Origin: an archaeon
Lineage (GTDB): Archaea > Undinarchaeota > Undinarchaeia > Undinarchaeales > JALTGF01
Direction of reading: 5' to 3'
NCBI GenBank assembly: GCA_027077325.1
Contig: JALTGF010000175.1
Span: forward strand, 1 to 5,981
DNA: 5,981 nt
Shown: in pieces, positions 3,800-5,981 of the stretch
Position numbering within the stretch: the stretch's first letter is position 1
Layout: every line of letters starts with the position of its first letter
The notes under the pieces: generated by a model
Databases searched by the model: none
Seen by the model: the letters and a program-made list of their open reading frames with translations, nothing else
What the model was told of the DNA's origin: nothing
Translations under genes and position numbers: made by a program

Positions 3800-5981
3800 T
3801 TTTCGAGTAAAGGATAATGGCCAGTAATGGTGACAAGAATAACAAAACAGCCAGTGTTGGGTGATTAATCCTATTAAAGATTAGATAGCCAGTGGCCCTG
3901 TTCGGCATTTCCTCACCAATGGATTTAAGGGTTATTAATGCACTTCCGCCTTCAATACTAATTAAAGAGATTGACAAGTCATTTATATTATCATTATTTA
4001 AGTCAACACTCCTTGTTGCTCCATTGCTAAGATTTAATAGGATTGGGTTTGACTTAACCAAAAGTGAAACAGAATTTGGCGAGATTCTTTCCAGGCTAAT
4101 AGTGTGTGAAAATCCTTTTATGTTTAAAGAAATTGTATCACCGGCACTAAGTAGATAATAATTGGCTTTACTTGAAACTTTGAAAACTTTTTCAACTGGC
4201 AATCCTGGAACTGGCAGATTTACAACTTTAATTATTCTGAGCGTTAGAATACTTGTATCCTCTAGGTTTCCATCTGAAGCGGCTATTTTTATTTTGTAAA
4301 GCCCAACATCACTTTCTTTTGGAGTGAATGAGATTAGCCCAGTGCTTGGATCAATGTCAAAAAGATTCGTGTTGTCTGAATATGTCAAAGGATCTCCATC
4401 AGGATCGGTTGCGTTTACTTTTAAGTTAAACTCTCGACCAACAAATGCAATTTTGTATCCAATTGGCTGAACCACAGGCGCTTGGTTTTCTGAAGTTGTT
4501 GACTGGTTTGTAGCAGTAGAGGAATTGCTAGGGACTGAAATCCCGCCGCCTCCAGAGCCACCTGGACTTGGCTTATTTTGAGTTCTAAATGTGAATATGT
4601 AATTTGAGCCAAGACTATTCCCTGCAAGGTCTTGAATGCTTCCTGAAACAAAGATCGTGTAATTCGTTGAGTAGGTTAGATTTGAACTAGGGTTTAATGT
4701 AAACTCTGAGCTATTTCCAGAAGCACTGAGAACACTAGAGACATTCCCGCCACTGCTTTTCTTCAAATAAAATGAGGTCCCGCTCACAGTAGAGTCATTT
4801 ATCGCCTCGTCAAATGTAATCACAATATTTGTCTTAATGGAAACTCCTGTTGAACCATTTGCAGGAGACACCGAAAGCAAGGTTGGGGGGGTTGTATCGA
4901 GAGTTATTTTTCTAAATTTAGTTGAAACCTTATTTCCTGCAAGGTCTTCTGCCCAGGCCCTAAATTTGTAAGTCCCATCTGAAAGCCCCGTCTTATTTGT
5001 CCAAAAGTTTATTGAATTATTTTGGGCGAAGGTTTCATTCCAGGTATTTGTTGGATTATTAAATTCCAGAAAGATGTTGTTGCTTAGATGTAAGTCATCT
5101 GGGTGCACTTTTATGTAAATCCAGTTCTTTGAGTAAGTTCCATTTGAGTCTGTTGATGGCTCGTAATCGATTGTTGGAGGCGTTGTGTCAATAGTTAAAC
5201 TCAAAGTTCCAGAAACGTTTGTGTTTCCAGCAAGGTCAGTTGCATAAACTTTAAATGAGTAATCTCCGTCTGGCAAGTTTGTTTGATTTAAGTACCAATT
5301 TTTGCCCGAGCCGTTCATTGAGAGGTTAGAAAGAGTTCCGTTGTCCCACTCCAAAAGGGCGGATGTGACATTTTCATCTGTGCTTACATTTATGTATACC
5401 CAATTTTGAGATAGGTACGAATTATTGCTTGGTGTCGGGCTCACAAAGTTAATTGTTGGCTTTACTGTATCTATCTTAATTGTTCTTGTTTCAGAAACTG
5501 CAAAGTTAGAAGCCAAGTCCGTGCAGTTAATAAACCAAGAATGAGCCCCATCTGGAAGCTCAATTGTGAAGTTTGAATATGTGTTATTCAAAACTGATGA
5601 ATTAAAGTTTATTTCATTGTTGTCCACATAAAGCGAGCAGTTGGAAGTGCTTGAGTAAACGTCCGTAAATGAAAAGTTAAACAAGGTCAAGTTATTGTTT
5701 GTGAGCGTGCCATTTGCTGGAGAATTTAAAATTATTGTTGGTGGCGTTTTGTCATAAATTATTGTGATTTGCGAGGATGAGTTTTCAATATTTTCTACAT
5801 TATCTACTGCAAGAGAGGTTACATTATATATTCCCTCACCTGGATTGAAGATACCAGACGGGTCAAACACATAGTTCCAGTTTGTTGTTCCATTTGCGAT
5901 AGCATAAAAATTTTGGCTCCCATTGCTGATGATGACTTGCACTTGCTTTATGCCCGATGAAGGAGCAGGGTCTGATGCTGT
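3789..5981 (-). CDS. Large Ig-like repeat cell-surface glycoprotein, C-terminally anchored, N-terminus missing
   Basis: The frame is open to the right edge, with 730 residues in the window; the GTG at 5942 is inside a domain and is not the true start. Numbering from the edge: a partial Ig-like domain (1-76), three Ig-like repeats opening with DKTPP, DTVKP and DTTPP (77-170, 171-264, 265-361), a Big_5/SbsA-type domain with AGNSLGSNYIFTF near its end (362-467), a Gly/Ser/Thr linker (470-500), a He_PIG/cadherin-like domain with DPDGDPLTY and DPSTGLISFTP (501-584), a beta-rich domain with VDLNNDNINDL (597-688), a membrane helix (707-725) and a basic tail ending KIKK. The C-terminus would be cytosolic and the rest outside. 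More than 30 NxS/T sequons suggest heavy N-glycosylation. The only two cysteines lie in the second Ig-like domain. Likely adhesion or envelope role; no enzyme motif is seen. Confidence 0.93.
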   Translation of the reverse strand, partial: TASDPAPSSGIKQVQVIISNGSQNFYAIANGTTNWNYVFDPSGIFNPGEGIYNVTSLAVDNVENIENSSSQITIIYDKTPPTIILNSPANGTLTNNNLTLFNFSFTDVYSSTSNCSLYVDNNEINFNSSVLNNTYSNFTIELPDGAHSWFINCTDLASNFAVSETRTIKIDTVKPTINFVSPTPSNNSYLSQNWVYINVSTDENVTSALLEWDNGTLSNLSMNGSGKNWYLNQTNLPDGDYSFKVYATDLAGNTNVSGTLSLTIDTTPPTIDYEPSTDSNGTYSKNWIYIKVHPDDLHLSNNIFLEFNNPTNTWNETFAQNNSINFWTNKTGLSDGTYKFRAWAEDLAGNKVSTKFRKITLDTTPPTLLSVSPANGSTGVSIKTNIVITFDEAINDSTVSGTSFYLKKSSGGNVSSVLSASGNSSEFTLNPSSNLTYSTNYTIFVSGSIQDLAGNSLGSNYIFTFRTQNKPSPGGSGGGGISVPSNSSTATNQSTTSENQAPVVQPIGYKIAFVGREFNLKVNATDPDGDPLTYSDNTNLFDIDPSTGLISFTPKESDVGLYKIKIAASDGNLEDTSILTLRIIKVVNLPVPGLPVEKVFKVSSKANYYLLSAGDTISLNIKGFSHTISLERISPNSVSLLVKSNPILLNLSNGATRSVDLNNDNINDLSISLISIEGGSALITLKSIGEEMPNRATGYLIFNRINHPTLAVLLFLSPLLAIILYSKIKK
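3918..4193 (-). other. Membrane-proximal beta-rich domain of the surface protein
   Basis: Residues 597-688 from the window edge form a beta-strand-rich block: a YYLLSAGDTISLNIKG opening, HTISLERISPNSVSLLVKSNP, then a polar VDLNNDNINDLSISL turn and GGSALITLKSI. The Asp/Asn-rich turn resembles a calcium-binding loop. It directly precedes the membrane helix. From memory, similar blocks sit before the C-terminal helix of many DPANN surface proteins, but I cannot give a family name. Confidence 0.5.
4482..4574 (-). other. Low-complexity Gly/Ser/Thr linker in the surface protein
   Basis: The segment starts PSPGGSGGGG and continues rich in Ser, Thr, Asn and Gln up to the cadherin-like domain. It separates the outer Ig-like stalk from the membrane-proximal domains and is probably a flexible, glycosylated hinge (two sequons). 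Confidence 0.65.
4899..5981 (-). repeat. Tandem Ig-like domain repeats in the surface protein
   Basis: Units of about 94-97 residues begin at 5753, 5471 and 5189, with a partial unit before them up to the right edge. Each opens with D-(K/T)-T-x-P-P/K-P-T-I and most close with an aromatic-rich strand and D-L-A-(G/S)-N. The units are diverged at protein level, so they are old duplications, although short DNA stretches coding DLAGN remain nearly identical. Confidence 0.75.

Noticed and set aside
3892..4158. Plus-strand open frame opposite the surface-protein C-terminal domain
   Set aside because: Antisense shadow with no ribosome binding site; the minus-strand frame has clear domains.
4421..4651. 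Second minus-strand frame within the surface-protein gene
   Set aside because: It overlaps the linker and Big_5 region in another frame, with no upstream signal.
5940..5942. GTG as the start codon of the surface protein
   Set aside because: The same frame continues upstream without a stop to the edge, encoding DPAPSSGIKQ, which fits the first strand of the Ig-like domain.

Overview
The window reads as a compact, AT-rich archaeal chromosome segment, most likely from a small-genome DPANN lineage of the Pacearchaeota/Woesearchaeota kind. Three things support this. A deoxyhypusine synthase is an archaeal/eukaryotic marker. The tryptophanyl-tRNA synthetase is of the archaeal type. The long cell-surface protein is built from Ig-like repeats of the DTTPP / DLAGN / Cys-Thr-Asp style that is common in those lineages. 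The lineage assignment is an inference from protein style, not from a search.

Layout, left to right. A Nudix hydrolase (minus strand, 3' end beyond the left edge) diverges from a two-gene plus-strand unit: deoxyhypusine synthase (dys) followed by a GNAT-family acetyltransferase joined by a TAATG stop/start overlap. That unit converges end to end on two small minus-strand genes for winged-helix-like proteins (111 and 91 residues). These diverge across a 124-bp promoter region from trpS. trpS in turn converges, with an 11-nt overlap, on a large minus-strand gene for a C-terminally anchored surface protein that runs off the right edge with its N-terminus missing.

How the genes relate. dys makes deoxyhypusine on translation factor aIF5A and trpS charges tRNA-Trp, so two genes serve translation. 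The acetyltransferase has no assigned substrate, but its tight coupling to dys suggests polyamine or aIF5A-linked chemistry. The two winged-helix-like proteins are orphan candidate regulators next to trpS. The surface protein has more than 30 N-glycosylation sequons crowded into its outer part and is probably an unrelated envelope gene.

There is almost no free DNA. The only real intergenic stretches are 338-434 and 2581-2704, both divergent promoter regions. Several TATA boxes sit about 26 nt before start codons, which fits leaderless transcripts, while dys has a clear Shine-Dalgarno sequence. I see no RNA genes, mobile elements or CRISPR. I do not see a clear new defence or mobile system here. 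The most unusual leads are the dys-GNAT pair with a non-human-like polyamine pocket, and the trpS upstream region with two TATA boxes, a short upstream ORF and a dyad.
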